Counted from the first letter of the stretch, positions 53,090 through 62,220 are shown. The stretch is 64,000 nucleotides of DNA from Gammaproteobacteria bacterium (GCA_016182845.1 JACPFT010000017.1:1-64000), one strand, 5' to 3'. Numbers and translations: made by a program. The notes: generated by a model from the sequence alone, not told the origin.

Positions 53090-53884
53090 TTAAAACAGCA
53101 ACATTTTGGCGCCGACCAGGGCCAGGAAGCCGGCGAATACTTTCTTCAAGACCGTGACCGGCAGGCGGTGCGACCACCGCGCGCCCAGGGGGGCGGTCAA
53201 TACCGAGACCAGGCCCACGACGACCAGGGCCGGCGCGTAGACATAACCCAGGCTACCGGCGGGCATGCCCTGGGCCGACCAGCCGGCCAGGACCGCGCCA
53301 GCCGCGCCGCCGGCGGCGATGGGCAGGCCGCAGGCCGAGGACGTGCCCACGGCCTTCGGCATGGGCACCGAGCACCCGCTCAGGAACGGCACCACCAGGG
53401 AGCCGCCGCCGATGCCGACAATGCCGGAAATCCCGCCCATGAGCAAACCGATCACGGTGGTCGCCAGCGTGCCCGGCAGCGCGTGGCGCGCCTTGGCTTG
53501 CAGCCCCAGGGCCATCTGCGCCGCCACGACCAGGGCGAAGACCCCGAACACCTGCTTCAGGCCCGCGCTGGGCAGGGCATCGGCGAGCTGGGCGCCCAGG
53601 GCCGCACCGAGGGCGATGCCCGGCGCCAGGCGCCAGAACACCGGCCAGAGCACGGCGCCGTGGCCGTGGTGGGCGCGCACCGATGACAGCGAGGTCAGCA
53701 GGATGGTGGCCAGGGAGCTGGCCACGGCCGCGTGCATCAGATGCTCGGCGGGTACGCCCAGGGCCGGCAGGATGGCCACCAGGGCCGGCACGATGATGAG
53801 GCCGCCGCCGACGCCCAGCAGTCCGGCCATGACGCCGGAGCAGGCCCCGGTCAGGGCCATCAGCAGGATCCCGGTCATGGTCAT
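53090..53884 (-). CDS. TSUP family (sulfite exporter TauE/SafE-like) permease
   Basis: The 264-residue integral membrane protein has about eight helices in two repeats, with ALTGACSGVMAGLLGVGGGLIIVPAL and VIGLLMGGISGIVGIGGGSLVVPFLSGCSVPMPKAVGTSSA, the paired TSUP signatures. Substrate unknown; sulfite or organosulfur anions are typical. The ATG at 53884 is used, although ATG 53878 is two codons later. It precedes lgt by 9 bp, an order also seen in Pseudomonas. Confidence 0.86.
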   Translation of the reverse strand: MTMTGILLMALTGACSGVMAGLLGVGGGLIIVPALVAILPALGVPAEHLMHAAVASSLATILLTSLSSVRAHHGHGAVLWPVFWRLAPGIALGAALGAQLADALPSAGLKQVFGVFALVVAAQMALGLQAKARHALPGTLATTVIGLLMGGISGIVGIGGGSLVVPFLSGCSVPMPKAVGTSSACGLPIAAGGAAGAVLAGWSAQGMPAGSLGYVYAPALVVVGLVSVLTAPLGARWSHRLPVTVLKKVFAGFLALVGAKMLLF

Positions 53885-53961
53885 GCACTCGCCTCGCGTC
53901 GCCGGCCGTAAAAAACAGCCGAGCATTCTACACCAGGGAGGCTCTGAATAAGTCCGCTCAT

Positions 53962-54060
53962 GGTTCGACAAGCTCATCACGAACGGACGGATTGGCGGAT
54001 AACTCATTGATTTTCCGTTCGTCCTGAGCTTATCGAAGCCTGTCCTGCGCCTGTCGAAGG
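53962..54060. repeat. TTCGACAAGCTC/GAGCTTATCGAA inverted repeat, copy 3
   Basis: Arms around GGTTCGACAAGCTC (53962-53975) and GAGCTTATCGAAGCC (54026-54040) include ACGAACGGA and TCCGTTCGT words. It is the same family as 17331-17363 and 35773-35864 and is decayed. A fragment of the CTGAAAAAGTCC repeat lies beside it at about 53942-53955. The rest of this 277-bp gap is empty. Confidence 0.7.
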
Positions 54061-54161
54061 ATGAATGGAAAATCAGGGACTGGCGATTCCGAGCGCCCCC
54101 AACTTGTCGCTTCGGGCCCGCTGGCGTAGGCTGCGCCCATTCCCCAGCCGCCGCGACCACC

Positions 54162-55487
54162 ATGCGCCAGACCCTGAGCCTGCCCCAGTTAATTGCCCGC
54201 GCCGAGGCCGGCGACGCCGAAGCCCAGTACTGTCTGGCCAGCGCCCTGCACGGCCAGGGCCGCGCGGCGGAGGCCGCGTCCTGGCTGGAACGGGCCGCCG
54301 CTGCCGGCCATGGCCATGCCTTGTGCAGCCTGGGTCTCATGACCCTGGACGGCCGGGGGCTTAGCCCTGACCTGGAGCGGGCACGCGCCTTGCTGCGCAC
54401 CGGTGCCCGGGCCGGCTCGGCCCAGGCTGCCTACCACCTGGCCGAACTGCACGGCTTCTCCGACTACCCCGGCGCCGACAACGCCCTGAGCCTGGCCTGG
54501 CTGCAGCAAGCCGCTAGACAAGGCTTCGGTCCGGCCCTGCGCTGCCTGGGCTTCGCCTGGGCCGCCGGTGGCGCCTGGGAGCCGGCCCGCGCCCTCTTCG
54601 CCGCCGCCGGTGACGACGGACCGGGTCTGCATGCCTTAGGCCTGTGCTGGCTGCGCGGCCTGGGCGGCGCGGCCGAACCAGGTCCGGCCCGCGCCGCTTT
54701 CGAGGCGGCCCTAGGCCTGGGCGAGACCCGCGCCGCCCATCACCTGGACGGCGAGCTGGCCGGCATCGCCCCGGCACCGCACCCGCTCCCGCCGCCCAGC
54801 GCCGAACTGCTGAGCGCGACGCCGCCCGCCGCGCCCCTGCCCGAGGCTAGAGACTTGCTCGCCGCGCCGCGCGTCTACACCCGCGTCGGCCTGTACAGCG
54901 AGCTGGAATGCGATTACCTGATCAATCTCGCGGCGACGCGGGTGAGCCGCTCGCTGGTGGGCGATCCCCTCACCGGCGGGCAGATGCAGGACCCGGTTCG
55001 CACCAGCCGCCACTTCACCGTCGGCCCGGCGCTGCGCGACCTCGTGCAGGAAGCCCTGGATCGGCGCATCGCCCGCTGCGCCGGCCTGCCCCTGGCCAAC
55101 GGCGAATTCCTCTGCCTGCTCAATTACCGGCCCGGCCAGGAATACAAGCCCCACCACGATTATTTCCGCCGCGAACAACCCGGCTCAGCCCAGCGCCTGC
55201 GCCTGGGCGGCCAGCGCGTGCAGACCCTGTTGGTGTATCTGAACGAGGACTACGCGGGCGGCGAAACCGTCTTCCCCCGGGTCGATTTCCGTTTCCGGCC
55301 GCGCCGCGGCGATCTGCTGCATTTCCACAACGTCGATGCGCAGGGCGTCGAGGACGAACTGAGCCTGCATGCCGGCGAACCGGTCCTGTCCGGGGAGAAA
55401 TGGCTGGCCAGCAAGTGGCTGCGCGCCAACCCCTACCCGCCGCGCCGCTTCGGCGCGCAAGGCCTGGAAAGCCAGGCGGGCCATTGA
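54162..55487 (+). CDS. Sel1-repeat/prolyl 4-hydroxylase-type 2-oxoglutarate oxygenase
   Basis: The 441-residue protein joins N-terminal Sel1-like helical repeats (about 1-215, with AEAQYCLASALHGQG, AAAAGHGHALCSLGLMTLDGRG and similar units) to a C-terminal Fe(II)/2-oxoglutarate dioxygenase of prolyl 4-hydroxylase type (about 230-440). The iron ligands are in YKPHHDYF (H-x-D) and in DELSLHAGEPVLSGEKWLASKWLR, where the distal His and the 2-oxoglutarate Lys are seen. It probably hydroxylates a protein residue; the Sel1 part may bind the target. The start has no clear ribosome site. Confidence 0.85.
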   Translation: MRQTLSLPQLIARAEAGDAEAQYCLASALHGQGRAAEAASWLERAAAAGHGHALCSLGLMTLDGRGLSPDLERARALLRTGARAGSAQAAYHLAELHGFSDYPGADNALSLAWLQQAARQGFGPALRCLGFAWAAGGAWEPARALFAAAGDDGPGLHALGLCWLRGLGGAAEPGPARAAFEAALGLGETRAAHHLDGELAGIAPAPHPLPPPSAELLSATPPAAPLPEARDLLAAPRVYTRVGLYSELECDYLINLAATRVSRSLVGDPLTGGQMQDPVRTSRHFTVGPALRDLVQEALDRRIARCAGLPLANGEFLCLLNYRPGQEYKPHHDYFRREQPGSAQRLRLGGQRVQTLLVYLNEDYAGGETVFPRVDFRFRPRRGDLLHFHNVDAQGVEDELSLHAGEPVLSGEKWLASKWLRANPYPPRRFGAQGLESQAGH

Positions 55488-55493
55488 ACTGTT

Positions 55494-56249
55494 ATGTGCC
55501 TGATCGTCCTCGCTCTCAACCACCATCCGGACTACCCGCTGATCCTGCTCGCCAACCGCGACGAATTCCGCGCCCGGCCCAGCTGGCCCCTGCACTGGTG
55601 GGAGGATCCGGCCATCCTCGCCGGCCGGGACGAGCAGGCCGGCGGCACCTGGCTGGGCGTGACCCGCGACGGCCGCTTCGCGGCGCTCACCAATGTGCGC
55701 GAGGGCGGTAAACCGAGAACCGGAACCCGCAGTCGCGGCCGGCTGCTGCTCGACATGCTGGACGCGGACGATCCCTTGACCGCCGTCCGAGGCGTCGAGC
55801 AGGACCTGTACGACGGCTATAACCTGCTGACCGGCATCCTGAGCCCCACACCCGAGCTGTTGTGGACCAGCAACCGCTCCGGGCCGCCCCAGCGCCTGCC
55901 GCCCGGCATCCACGGCCTGTCCAATGCCGCCCTGAACACGCCCTGGCCGAAAGTCCGCGCCGCCCGTGCGGAACTGGCCGAAGCCTTGAAAGCACCGGAC
56001 CCCGATGCGGACGCGCTGTTCGCGCTGCTGCAGGACCGCGAGCTTGCCGAGGACCGGGATCTGCCCGCGACGGGCGTGCCCCCGGAGTTCGAAAAGGCCT
56101 TGTCGGCGCGCTTCATCGACCTGCCCGGTTACGGCACGCGCTCCAGCCTGCTCCTGCGGCTGCGGCGCGATGGCTGGGTGGAGGTGGAGGAGCGGGGATG
56201 GGAGGGAGCGCGGAGCCTGCGGCGGGAAGCCTTCCAGCTCGCGCAATAA
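55494..56249 (+). CDS. NRDE family protein (TANGO2-like)
   Basis: The 251-residue protein begins MCLIVLALNHHPDYPLILLANRDEF, with the NRDE motif, N-terminal Cys of an Ntn-type hydrolase-like fold, and GGTWLGVTRDGRFAALTNVR, characteristic of DUF833/TANGO2. Human TANGO2 has been linked to haem or acyl-lipid handling; bacterial roles are unsettled. It follows the hydroxylase gene by 6 bp and is likely co-transcribed. Confidence 0.88.
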   Translation: MCLIVLALNHHPDYPLILLANRDEFRARPSWPLHWWEDPAILAGRDEQAGGTWLGVTRDGRFAALTNVREGGKPRTGTRSRGRLLLDMLDADDPLTAVRGVEQDLYDGYNLLTGILSPTPELLWTSNRSGPPQRLPPGIHGLSNAALNTPWPKVRAARAELAEALKAPDPDADALFALLQDRELAEDRDLPATGVPPEFEKALSARFIDLPGYGTRSSLLLRLRRDGWVEVEERGWEGARSLRREAFQLAQ

Positions 56250-56280
56250 AAAGGCGGATGCATCGCGCGACGCACCCGCC
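56247..56280 (-). terminator. Terminator of metallopeptidase gene
   Basis: On the minus strand a GC-rich hairpin (GGCGG...CCGCC arms, two mismatches) is followed by a run of T corresponding to the A-tract at 56247-56252. It starts 9 bp after the metallopeptidase stop and also overlaps the convergent NRDE stop. Confidence 0.7.
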
Positions 56281-56288
56281 CCAGGCAA

Positions 56289-57515
56289 TTAACGGAAGCC
56301 CGCCACCGTGCCCGCCGTGGTGTTCAAGACGCGCGCGTTATCGCTCTTGGTCGTCGTGCCCATGGTCTGGCCGTCGCTATAGGTCTTGTTGGGATTGGAC
56401 CAGTAATTGATGCGCGGGCAGCCGGCGCCGGAACAGTTATAGGCCATGACCGTGCGCCAGGCCTTGTTGGAGGCCTGGTAGCCGTGCCCGTAGGCATAGG
56501 GCTTCCTGGTGGGATCATTGCTCGGATCATGGCGCGCCGACTGCAAATGCCCCAGTTCGTGGGCGAAGGAATAATAGCCGGTGGCGCAATCGTCGAAGAC
56601 CTCGGCGAAGGCCGTGGTCGCCGTGGCGCCGATGGCGGAGGCCAGGCCGCAATAGGCGTCGTTGGTCACCATGAGCATGTTCAAATCGGCCGCATTCTGA
56701 TCGCGTAGCGTGTGGATATTGTCCATGTAGCCATCGCTGGTGCCGCGGAAGCGGCTCAGATCGGTGTCGAAATTCCCCGTTTCCGTGTAGCTGACCTGGA
56801 CGCTGGCGGCCAGTTCGGCGGTGATGTTGACGCCGCTATTGCCATAGCCCTGGTTGGTTTCCGCGATGGCGAGATTGATGAAGCTGCCCATATTGCCGTG
56901 CTTGGCGGCGACGGCGGGCGTGTAGGCGACCAGGATGCGCTGGGTGGTCACGGCGGCCGCCGTGACCTCGCCGGAGGGAATCGGCGCGGCCTTGGAGAAC
57001 AGCGTGGCATAGCTCGCCGGGTGATCGGCGGGCATGCGGTTCTGATCGATGCGCATCACCACGTGCTCGCCATTGCTCAGCGGACGGATGGCATAGAGCT
57101 CGCCATTGGCGCGCACATTGCCGGTAATCAAGCCGGCCTGCTCCACCAGGATGGCATTGTCGTCGCCGGCGACGTCGGCGGCGCGGGTCAGCTGGTTCAA
57201 GGCGATTTTCCCGTACCAGATCGTGCTGCCATCGGCGGCCTTTTCCACGCGGGTTTGCCGGGCCAAGAGGCTCACGCCCGGCAAGAGATTCAGATTCAAC
57301 TCCTTGGGCTTGGCGCTGAGCAGGGTCGGCGACAGCCGGGTCAGGGCCATGGCCGTGACTTTCGCGTCGGCCTGGTGCTGGGCCAGAATATTCTGATCCT
57401 TGGCCGAACGCGCGCCGGCCTTGCCGGACACAAACAATTCGTTGGCGGCCTGGGCGGCATTGATACCGGCGCAGCTGAGGGCGACGGCGATCAGGGTCTT
57501 GGTTTTCGCGTGCAT
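56289..57515 (-). CDS. Secreted zinc metallopeptidase (M72/peptidyl-Asp-like)
   Basis: The 408-residue exported protein has a signal peptide (ending NAAQA), a propeptide-like N-terminal region (about 24-190) and a metzincin catalytic domain. The zinc motif is HELGHLQSARHD (His319, Glu320, His323, His329) and the Met-turn is VMAYN. Cysteines DDCAT, AYCGLA and NCSGAGC could form disulfides. Such proteins resemble peptidyl-Asp metallopeptidases of Pseudomonas. Low-complexity content is modest. It is divergent from the phospholipase gene across a 394-bp gap. Confidence 0.85.
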   Translation of the reverse strand: MHAKTKTLIAVALSCAGINAAQAANELFVSGKAGARSAKDQNILAQHQADAKVTAMALTRLSPTLLSAKPKELNLNLLPGVSLLARQTRVEKAADGSTIWYGKIALNQLTRAADVAGDDNAILVEQAGLITGNVRANGELYAIRPLSNGEHVVMRIDQNRMPADHPASYATLFSKAAPIPSGEVTAAAVTTQRILVAYTPAVAAKHGNMGSFINLAIAETNQGYGNSGVNITAELAASVQVSYTETGNFDTDLSRFRGTSDGYMDNIHTLRDQNAADLNMLMVTNDAYCGLASAIGATATTAFAEVFDDCATGYYSFAHELGHLQSARHDPSNDPTRKPYAYGHGYQASNKAWRTVMAYNCSGAGCPRINYWSNPNKTYSDGQTMGTTTKSDNARVLNTTAGTVAGFR

Positions 57516-57807
57516 GGTGGTCCTTGTTGATTGTTATAAGCGTGATGTGCCCCCGCATCGCTACGACGCGGCCGTCCTGGCCGTCAGCCTGCTCTTCAAC
57601 ACCGCTGGGTGCGGGCACTGGAAAACCATAGTTGCCTGGTGGCGTCTACGCAAAAACACCGAAGCAGGTCGGGCCAGTCAGAGCTGACCGCCATGAAAAA
57701 TTCACAGAACCAACTACCGCGCCGATTTTTCACCTAGCCACGTCATCGCAGGGCAATTCGCCAAAAAAAGGCCGCTACTCCCTCCCTAGTCCACCCCTAA
57801 CCGATCC
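57516..57807. other. Divergent intergenic region between metallopeptidase and phospholipase C genes
   Basis: No gene can be supported in this stretch. It contains the segment GGCGTCTACGCAAAAACACC (57644-57663) and several short inverted words, but no complete riboswitch or small-RNA structure that I can defend. Promoters for the metallopeptidase must lie here. A PHO-like box for the other gene follows at 57808. Confidence 0.55.
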
Positions 57808-57841
57808 CCGTCATAAAAGCGTCAAGCCGCCCGCCTAAGGT
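57808..57841 (+). promoter_or_regulatory. PHO-like box and -10 upstream of phospholipase C
   Basis: CCGTCAT-AAAA-GCGTCAA (57808-57825) matches the 18-bp PHO consensus CTGTCATAWAWCTGTCAY at 14 of 18 positions, including the AWAW spacer. The hexamer TAAGGT (57836-57841) begins 10 bp after the box. The start codon is 68 bp further downstream. The same spacing is seen upstream of the 5'-nucleotidase gene. Confidence 0.5.
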
Positions 57842-57909
57842 GCGCTGGAATACCGACGCCGGTGGCGGCGAGAAACACGACGGTTTAGCAACGGATTCGG
57901 AGAAGCAAG

Positions 57910-59997
57910 ATGGCTTTCGAACGGCGGGATTTCTTGCGCATGATGGGTATTTCAGCCGGCGCGGCGGCCGGCTTTGGCCTCGTGCCGAAAAGCATACGCG
58001 ATGCCCTGGCCATTCCGGCCGCCACGGTCACGGGCACGATCCAGGACGTGCAGCACGTGGTCGTTCTGATGCAGGAAAACCGCTCCTTCGATCATTATCT
58101 GGGCACCCTGCGCGGCGTGCGCGGTTTCGGCGATCCGCGCCCCATCCCCCTGCCCAGCAAGAACCCGGTCTGGTATCAGCCGAAGGCCAGCGGCTCGGGC
58201 TATACCCTGCCCTTCCGCCTGAATACCCTGACCACGGGCGCGCAATGTCTCGCGGATATCAATCACAGCTGGAAAGGCTCGCACACGACCTGGAAAAACT
58301 ACGACGCCTGGGTCAAGGTGAAGGGCGATATGTGCATGGGCCATTTCACCCGCGCCGACCTGCCCTTCTATCACGCCCTGGCCGACGCCTTCACGGTCTG
58401 CGATGCCAATTACTGCTCGGTATTCGGCCCGACCAATCCCAATCGCATGTTTTTGTTCACCGGAACCAGCGGCCTGTCGGTCGGCAATTCCGGCATCCAG
58501 GCGGTTAACAATGCCGACGACGGTAACTGGACCGGCGACATGAGCAAGGACAATCCGAACTTCGCCGGCTACACCTGGACCACCTACGCCGAACGCCTGT
58601 CGGCTGCCGGCGTCGACTGGCGCGTCTACCAGGAACACGATAATTACGGCGATAATTCCCTGGCCTATTTCTCGGCGTTTCGCAACTTGAGCACAAGCTC
58701 CGAGAAATACCTGCGCGGCCGCGCCATGGTGCCCGGATCCAACGCCGGCAATGCCTCGGCCTCGCGCGGCGAATACTTGCTCGCGGAAATCGAAAAGGAC
58801 GTGCGCGCCGGCACCCTGCCGCAGGTATCCTGGATCGTCGGCCCCTATATCACCACCGAACACCCGGAAGCGACGCCGGCCTATGGCGAGCACTTCGTGT
58901 CCCGCCTCCTGGCCGCGCTCACCGCCAATCCGGAAGTCTGGGCCAAGACCGTGTTCATCATCAATTACGACGAAAATGGCGGCTTCTTCGATCACCTACC
59001 GGCGCCGCTGCCGGCCCTCAATGCCAATATGGGTTTGAGCACGGTGAGCACGGCCGGCGAGGACTATTTCGGCGTTCCCCTGGGCCTGGGCGTGCGCACG
59101 CCGATGTTCGTGGTCTCGCCCTGGAGCAAGGGCGGCTTCGTCAATTCCGAGGTCTTCGACCATACCTCGGTGTTACGCTTTCTGGAGCAGCGCTTCGGTG
59201 TCCTGGAACCGAATATCAGCCCCTGGCGCCGCGCCGTGACCGGCGATCTGACCAGCGCCCTGGATTTCGCCGCGCCGGATCTGTCCTGGCCGGCCCTGCC
59301 GGACACCGACAACGCCATGAGTGAGGCCGATGCCAGTTGCCGGCTGACCCAGCCCAAGCCGCCGCGCAAACAGGCCCTGCCCAAGCAGGAGATCGGCCAG
59401 CGCCCGGCGCGCGCCCTGCCCTATGCGCTGCAGGCGGACGGCCGCATCGAGGCCGCATCGGGCCGCTACTGGCTGGATTTCACCAATACCGGCGCGGCCG
59501 GCGCCGGCCTGACCGTCTACGCGACGAACCGTACGGACGGGCCCTGGTACTACACCCTGGAGGCCGGAAAATCCCTGTCGGATTACTGGAGCGCGAAATC
59601 GGTGACCGCCGGGCTCTACGATCTGCAGGTGCATGGCCCCAACGGCTTCCTGCGTCATTTCAAGGGCGATCTGAACAAGGCCCAGGCCGCCACCGGCGCC
59701 AACCCGGAAGTCCGGGTGAGTTTCGGCAACGGCCTGTTGCTGCTCGCCCTGAGCAATACCGGCAGGGCCGGCTGCCAAATCACGCTCAAGCCCAATCTGT
59801 ATTCCACCGCCGCGCCGCGCAGCTACGACTTCCCCGCCGGCGCGAGCATCACAGTAGAATGGCCCATCGCCGCCAGCCAGAACTGGTTCGATATCAGCCT
59901 GAGCTGCTCGACCGACACCGGCTATCTGCGCCGCATCGCCGGGCATCGCGAGGACGGCTACTCGAGCGTCAGCGATCCGGCAATCGGCCAAGCCTAA
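57910..59997 (+). CDS. Phospholipase C, phosphocholine-specific type (TAT-exported)
   Basis: The 695-residue product is exported by the TAT system (ERRDFLRMMG signal) and should hydrolyse phosphatidylcholine or related lipids. The acid-phosphatase-like PLC core has VVVLMQENRSFDHYLGTLRGVRGFGDPRP, NPNRMFLFTG, and YDENGGFFDHLPAP, where the conserved His/Asp metal ligands lie. The C-terminal 200 residues carry two DUF756 domains, the usual tail of bacterial PLCs. It is preceded by a PHO-like box, consistent with phosphate-starvation induction. Confidence 0.92.
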   Translation: MAFERRDFLRMMGISAGAAAGFGLVPKSIRDALAIPAATVTGTIQDVQHVVVLMQENRSFDHYLGTLRGVRGFGDPRPIPLPSKNPVWYQPKASGSGYTLPFRLNTLTTGAQCLADINHSWKGSHTTWKNYDAWVKVKGDMCMGHFTRADLPFYHALADAFTVCDANYCSVFGPTNPNRMFLFTGTSGLSVGNSGIQAVNNADDGNWTGDMSKDNPNFAGYTWTTYAERLSAAGVDWRVYQEHDNYGDNSLAYFSAFRNLSTSSEKYLRGRAMVPGSNAGNASASRGEYLLAEIEKDVRAGTLPQVSWIVGPYITTEHPEATPAYGEHFVSRLLAALTANPEVWAKTVFIINYDENGGFFDHLPAPLPALNANMGLSTVSTAGEDYFGVPLGLGVRTPMFVVSPWSKGGFVNSEVFDHTSVLRFLEQRFGVLEPNISPWRRAVTGDLTSALDFAAPDLSWPALPDTDNAMSEADASCRLTQPKPPRKQALPKQEIGQRPARALPYALQADGRIEAASGRYWLDFTNTGAAGAGLTVYATNRTDGPWYYTLEAGKSLSDYWSAKSVTAGLYDLQVHGPNGFLRHFKGDLNKAQAATGANPEVRVSFGNGLLLLALSNTGRAGCQITLKPNLYSTAAPRSYDFPAGASITVEWPIAASQNWFDISLSCSTDTGYLRRIAGHREDGYSSVSDPAIGQA

Positions 59998-60139
59998 GCC
60001 CATCGCGGGGCCGCGCCGCCTGGCCACACACACGGGTGGCTCGGCCTATCTGGTCGGACCTGATTGGCCGACCGAGGGGACATTTCACGCAGCTCGTGGT
60101 CAGAACCTTTAGGCTTTGTTTAAAAAATGCGAGGTTCCC

Positions 60140-60424
60140 ATGAAGCCGAGAACTGCCTTGGTGCTGGCCAGCCTGTGGGTCCTAGGGGCTTGTGCCGGTC
60201 CCGGCGTCGCCGACGCGGAACGGGTTTACGTCATCGAGGAAGTCCTGGGCGATGACGAGGTATTCGTCATCAACGGCCAGGAATACGAGGCCTGGACCAA
60301 TTGCCTGGGTTGGGAGGAAGGCGATCGCGTCGCCTTCGTCGACGACCGCCATCTGCCCAGCCACACCTCCGATGTACTGCTGAACCTGCGCACCCGCGAG
60401 CGCTGCGAAGTGTCCTATCACTAA
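60140..60424 (+). CDS. Small lipoprotein, unknown function
   Basis: The 94-residue product has a signal peptide with lipobox VLGAC and a mature part (about 70 residues) that is acidic: RVYVIEEVLGDDEVFVINGQEYEAWTNCLGWEEGDRVAFVDDRHLPSHTSDVLLNLRTRERCEV, with two cysteines that could pair. GAGG precedes the ATG. It follows the phospholipase by 142 bp; no family is recognised. Confidence 0.65.
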   Translation: MKPRTALVLASLWVLGACAGPGVADAERVYVIEEVLGDDEVFVINGQEYEAWTNCLGWEEGDRVAFVDDRHLPSHTSDVLLNLRTRERCEVSYH

Positions 60425-60508
60425 GGGCCTGCACGGGCCACGAAATAAGCACTGAAAAAATCCCCGGGGCTTTTTCAGTGCTTCGGAATTACCCGCACAA
60501 ACCACTAG
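60425..60508. repeat. Degenerate relative of the 40267-40427 element
   Basis: The right end ATTACCCGCACAAACCACTAG matches the right terminal repeat of the MITE-like element with about three differences, and the left end GGGCCTGCACGGG is a poorer counterpart in inverted orientation. The interior is the terminator hairpin at 60447-60483. Confidence 0.45.
60447..60483. terminator. Bidirectional terminator between lipoprotein and ahpF
   Basis: Thirteen-base perfect arms AAGCACTGAAAAA and TTTTTCAGTGCTT surround a TCCCCGGGG core, giving A- and T-runs on both sides. It can end the plus-strand lipoprotein transcript and the minus-strand ahpF transcript. Confidence 0.8.
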
Positions 60509-60518
60509 ACCTTGCCCC

Positions 60519-62108
60519 TCAAGCCGCCACAGCCTCCGGCCGCGCAACCGGCCCGCGGATCAGATGGTCGAAGGCCGACAGGCTGGCCTTGGCGCCCTCG
60601 CCCATGGCGATGATGATCTGCTTGAAGGGCGCGGTGGTGGCATCGCCAGCGGCGAAGACACCGGGTAGCGAGGTCTGGCCGCGGGCATCCACTTCGATCT
60701 CGCCTCGCGGACTGAGTGCCAATGTGCCCTTCAGCCAATCGGTATTGGGCAGTAGGCCGATCTGCACGAATATCCCTTCCAGATCCAGCTGCCTTGCCTC
60801 GCCGCTGACCCGGTCGATGTAGGCGAGACCGCTGACGGTCTTGCCGTCGCCGGTGACGGCGGTGGATTGGGCGTTCAAGATCACCCTGACATTGGCGAGG
60901 CTATACAACTTGGCCTGGAGCACGGCGTCGGCGCGCAGCTTGCTGTCGAATTCCAGCAGGGTCACTTCGCTGACGATACCGGCCAGATCGATGGCGGCCT
61001 CGACGCCGGAATTGCCGCCGCCGACCACCGCGACGCGTTTGCCCTTGAACAAGGGGCCGTCGCAATGGGGGCAGTAGGCCACGCCCCGGCCCCGGTATTC
61101 TCGCTCGCCGGGCACGCCCATCTCGCGCCAGCGGGCGCCGGTGGCCAGGATCAGGCTGCTGGCCTTGAGGCTGGCGCCGCTGGCGAGGCGCAGCTCGTGA
61201 TAGTCCTCGCCCGGACCCTCTCCAGCGGGGATCAGGGCCTCGGCACGCTGTAGGCCCATCACGTCCACGGCATAGTCCTTGACGTGCTGTTCCAGGGCCA
61301 TGGCCAGCTTGGGGCCCTCGGTCTTGGATACGGAGATGAAGTTCTCGATGCCCAAGGTGTCCAGCACCTGGCCGCCGAAGCGCTCGGCGACCAGGCCGGT
61401 GCGTATGCCCTTGCGGGCGGCGTAGATGGCCGCCGAGGCGCCGGCCGGGCCGCCGCCCACCACCAGCACGTCATAGGGCTCACGCTCGTTCAACTCGGCG
61501 GCGACACGCTCAACCGTGCCGCTGTCCAGCTTGGCGAGGATCTCCTCCAGGCCGATGCGGCCCTGGGCGAAGGGCTCGCCGTTCAGGTAGACGGTCGGCA
61601 CGGCCAGGATCTGGCGAGCCTCGACCTCGGCCTGGTGCAGGGCGCCGTCGACCATGGTGTTTTCCACGCCGGGATTGAGCAGGGCCAGGAGATTCAGCGC
61701 CTGCACCACGTCCGGGCAGTTGTGGCAGGACAGGGAGACATAGGTCTCGAAGCGGTAGTTCCCGGGCAGGGCGCGGATCTGGGCGATCGTGGCGGCATCC
61801 AGTTTGGGCGGATGGCCGCCGGTCTGCAGCAGGGCCAGGACCAGGGAACTGAACTCGTGGCCCAGGGGGATGCCGGCGAAGTGGATGCGCGCCGCCTCGC
61901 CGGGGCGGGCCAGGGCAAAGCTGGGCCGGCGCGAGGCCGTGCCATCGTGGCGCAGCGTAATCTTGTCCGAAAGCGCGGCGAGCTCGGCCAAGAAGGCGGC
62001 CAGCTCGCCAGACTTGGCGCCGTCGTCCAGGGAGGCGATGAGCTCAACGGGCTGGACCAGCTTGTCCAGATAGGCCTTGAGCTGGGTCTTGAGTTCGGTG
62101 GTCAGCAT
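60519..62108 (-). CDS. ahpF: Alkyl hydroperoxide reductase subunit F
   Basis: The 529-residue flavoprotein reduces AhpC using NADH. It has an N-terminal tandem thioredoxin-like domain with the active CHNC ([10 protein letters not shown], about 130), and a thioredoxin-reductase-like part with FAD motif [12 protein letters not shown], the CPHC redox pair in AYCPHCDGP, and [12 protein letters not shown] for NAD. Length matches E. coli AhpF (521). It is downstream of ahpC with a 112-bp gap holding a triple hairpin element. Confidence 0.96.
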   Translation of the reverse strand: MLTTELKTQLKAYLDKLVQPVELIASLDDGAKSGELAAFLAELAALSDKITLRHDGTASRRPSFALARPGEAARIHFAGIPLGHEFSSLVLALLQTGGHPPKLDAATIAQIRALPGNYRFETYVSLSCHNCPDVVQALNLLALLNPGVENTMVDGALHQAEVEARQILAVPTVYLNGEPFAQGRIGLEEILAKLDSGTVERVAAELNEREPYDVLVVGGGPAGASAAIYAARKGIRTGLVAERFGGQVLDTLGIENFISVSKTEGPKLAMALEQHVKDYAVDVMGLQRAEALIPAGEGPGEDYHELRLASGASLKASSLILATGARWREMGVPGEREYRGRGVAYCPHCDGPLFKGKRVAVVGGGNSGVEAAIDLAGIVSEVTLLEFDSKLRADAVLQAKLYSLANVRVILNAQSTAVTGDGKTVSGLAYIDRVSGEARQLDLEGIFVQIGLLPNTDWLKGTLALSPRGEIEVDARGQTSLPGVFAAGDATTAPFKQIIIAMGEGAKASLSAFDHLIRGPVARPEAVAA

Positions 62109-62134
62109 GGGAGTCTCCGAAGGGGAGGAGGAAA

Positions 62135-62210
62135 CCGTAGGTCCCGCTTCAGCGGGACAGGTAGTCCGACTGAAGCGGGCCAGGGCGTCCGGCTGAAGCC
62201 GGACCTACGG
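62135..62210. repeat. Triple GTCCxxCTxxAGxGGGAC hairpin element in ahpC-ahpF gap
   Basis: Outer arms CCGTAGGTCC and GGACCTACGG bound three short hairpins (GTCCCGC-TTCA-GCGGGAC and relatives). The first 24 bp equal 45802-45825. The element could pause or partly end transcription between ahpC and ahpF, lowering ahpF relative to ahpC. Confidence 0.75.
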
Positions 62211-62220
62211 GGAGCAGGGC

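Noticed and set aside
57400..57687. A 95-residue plus-strand gene between metallopeptidase and phospholipase C
   Set aside because: Its first half lies antisense to the metallopeptidase signal region and the rest has no family, ribosome site or composition support.
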